Under the pieces are notes generated by a model. That model saw only the letters and a list, made by a program, of their open reading frames with translations. It did no database searches and was not told the origin of the DNA. The translations under genes were made by a program, and so were the position numbers. Below, in pieces: positions 11,059 to 11,957 of a stretch of 11,957 bases of DNA; positions within the stretch are counted from its first letter, which is position 1, and the number at the start of each line of letters is the position of its first letter. The stretch is from UBA2022 sp964621555 (GTDB lineage: Bacteria; Patescibacteriota; Dojkabacteria; SC72). The DNA is taken from assembly GCA_964621555.1 (NCBI GenBank), contig CAZUOO010000023.1:1-11957 (forward strand), given 5' to 3'.

Positions 11059-11850
11059 ATGGAATATTTTTACAACATCTATAAGCCCAGTGGAAATGAT
11101 ACTGCTCTCGTAATAGGGTTAGTGAATGATATAGCTTTAAGAAAGATTATAAATAAATCAATTCAGGAGAATCACTTAAATGTTGAACAAGTGGGTTTCA
11201 TTGAAAAAATAAAGGGAGAATATTTTTTAGAAATGGCTGGTGGTGAGTTTTGTGGAAATGCCACACGCTCCGCAGTTTATTACTTTCTTGATGGAAAACA
11301 GGGCACTCTTAAAATACAAGTCTCTGGTACAGAGAAAGTATTAAGTGCTGGAATAGATAAAGATGATAATGTTTGGGTTGAAATGCCAATTAGCGAAAGC
11401 TTTTCTGATATTTCGATTGTTAATAACTATCAAGTGGTTAAAATGGATGGTATTACACATGTCATTACTGAAGCTCATAACTCTCTTAGTGATGAAGAAT
11501 CTTTAAAGAAAAATGCTTTTAGTATCTTAGAAGAACTAGATTTGGTTTCAACCGTTCAGGCTTCTGGGGTTATGTATATTACTTACTTTGATACCTCAAT
11601 TAAAATAGATCCAGTTGTTTGGGTGAGAGATATGGATACTTTATATTATGAAACAGCGTGTGGGAGCGGTACAACCGCTGTTGGGTTGTATGAGAGCAAG
11701 AAGGTTGGTAAATCTATAGAAAGATATATTACACAGCCTTCTGGATTAGATATAAAAGTTGATGTAAAAATGGATGGAACTAAATTTTTGTCTGCAAGAA
11801 TAAGCGGTAAAGTAGACTTACTCAAAGAGGGACTTACTGTTTTGGTTTAA
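11059..11850 (+). CDS. DapF-fold amino-acid racemase, CntK (histidine racemase)-like
   Basis: 263 residues, the usual length for the PLP-independent DapF fold of two mirrored halves. The catalytic cysteine pair is intact: Cys65 in GGEFCGNATRS and Cys201 in ETACGSGTTAVG. Diaminopimelate epimerases normally open with 'HGxGND' and carry 'RxxNxDGS'. This protein instead opens YKPSGNDTALV (8-18) and has EQVGFIE (43-49) and IQVSG (86-90). As I recall it, these blocks line up with staphylococcal CntK, which makes D-histidine for staphylopine. A racemase acting on an amino acid other than diaminopimelate is therefore the best call; the substrate is inference. No CntL- or CntM-like gene is seen in the 107 bases that follow, where a gene seems to run the other way. 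The start ATG has no Shine-Dalgarno and lies 48 bases after tRNA-Lys, so it may share the tRNA-Lys promoter. Confidence 0.82.
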   Translation: MEYFYNIYKPSGNDTALVIGLVNDIALRKIINKSIQENHLNVEQVGFIEKIKGEYFLEMAGGEFCGNATRSAVYYFLDGKQGTLKIQVSGTEKVLSAGIDKDDNVWVEMPISESFSDISIVNNYQVVKMDGITHVITEAHNSLSDEESLKKNAFSILEELDLVSTVQASGVMYITYFDTSIKIDPVVWVRDMDTLYYETACGSGTTAVGLYESKKVGKSIERYITQPSGLDIKVDVKMDGTKFLSARISGKVDLLKEGLTVLV

Positions 11851-11917
11851 ACAATTTGAAGTATTGGACTATATTTTAAATTTCTGGCTTAAATGTATCA
11901 CCCACCACTTTATTGAA

Positions 11918-11957
11918 TTACTTGATAACAGATTCAACGTCAATTCCAAGGTCAATT
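11918..11957 (-). CDS. Possible C-terminus of a minus-strand gene (partial)
   Basis: On the minus strand the frame entering from the right edge reads IDLGIDVESVIK and stops at TAA (11918-11920). The residues look like ordinary coding sequence, and the gene would converge with the racemase gene, 67 bases apart. Thirteen codons are too few to name a family, and a chance open frame cannot be excluded. Confidence 0.35.
   Translation of the reverse strand, partial: IDLGIDVESVIK

Noticed and set aside
1..11957. UGA recoded to glycine or tryptophan, as in some CPR lineages
   Set aside because: None of the recognised genes has an in-frame TGA, and the Fic-like gene appears to end on TGA just before gatB, so the standard code is the simpler reading.
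11851..11957. A cntL/cntM-like continuation of the racemase operon
   Set aside because: The bases after the racemase stop show no plus-strand start with coding character; the only plausible frame is the tail of a minus-strand gene.

Overview
The window reads as a piece of an AT-rich, gene-dense, small bacterial genome, assembled from short contigs: two runs of exactly 100 N (6704-6803 and 9044-9143) are scaffold gaps of unknown true size. No gene of any size contains an in-frame TGA, and one gene (3850-4947) appears to end on TGA, so the standard code is in use. Gene order, the GatCAB route, single scattered tRNA genes, a degenerate Fic-like regulator, a very large membrane-anchored protease and the near absence of Shine-Dalgarno sites all suit a Candidate Phyla Radiation (Patescibacteria) genome. 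A Dojkabacteria/Microgenomates/Katanobacteria-type lineage is my best guess, by inference only.

Layout. From 1 to 10186 every gene is on the minus strand, so read right to left. From 10265 to 11850 the genes are on the plus strand. At the far left is the start of a probable signal peptidase I (1-146), then tRNA-Glu(UUC), a small four-cysteine protein, and tRNA-Leu(UAG). Next is the gatB-gatC-gatA operon (3815 down to 644), encoding the glutamyl/aspartyl-tRNA amidotransferase. Just upstream of gatB lies a 365-residue protein with a Fic-like fold, a destroyed Fic motif and a C-terminal winged helix, itself preceded by tRNA-Thr(CGU).

From 5078 to 7744 is a two-TM serine protease of about 888 residues, interrupted by the first gap. 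It has an unusually long insert between its catalytic His and Asp and a proline-rich tail. After a 140-base spacer comes tRNA-Gly(CCC), whose likely promoter lies inside the end of a SAM methyltransferase gene, next to a perfect 10-bp-arm inverted repeat. Upstream of the methyltransferase are a Tim44-like/zinc-ribbon protein, the second gap, a YdjI-type SPFH protein and a YtxH-like membrane protein. This set looks like a membrane or envelope-stress operon read from a promoter near 10214-10243.

The plus-strand part holds rnhB (RNase HII), tRNA-Lys(UUU) with a perfect -10 box, and a DapF-fold racemase. The racemase's sequence signature resembles CntK histidine racemase more than diaminopimelate epimerase. 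A probable minus-strand gene end lies at the right edge. No stretch over 300 bases lacks a gene, and I see no CRISPR array, insertion sequence, phage gene or rRNA.
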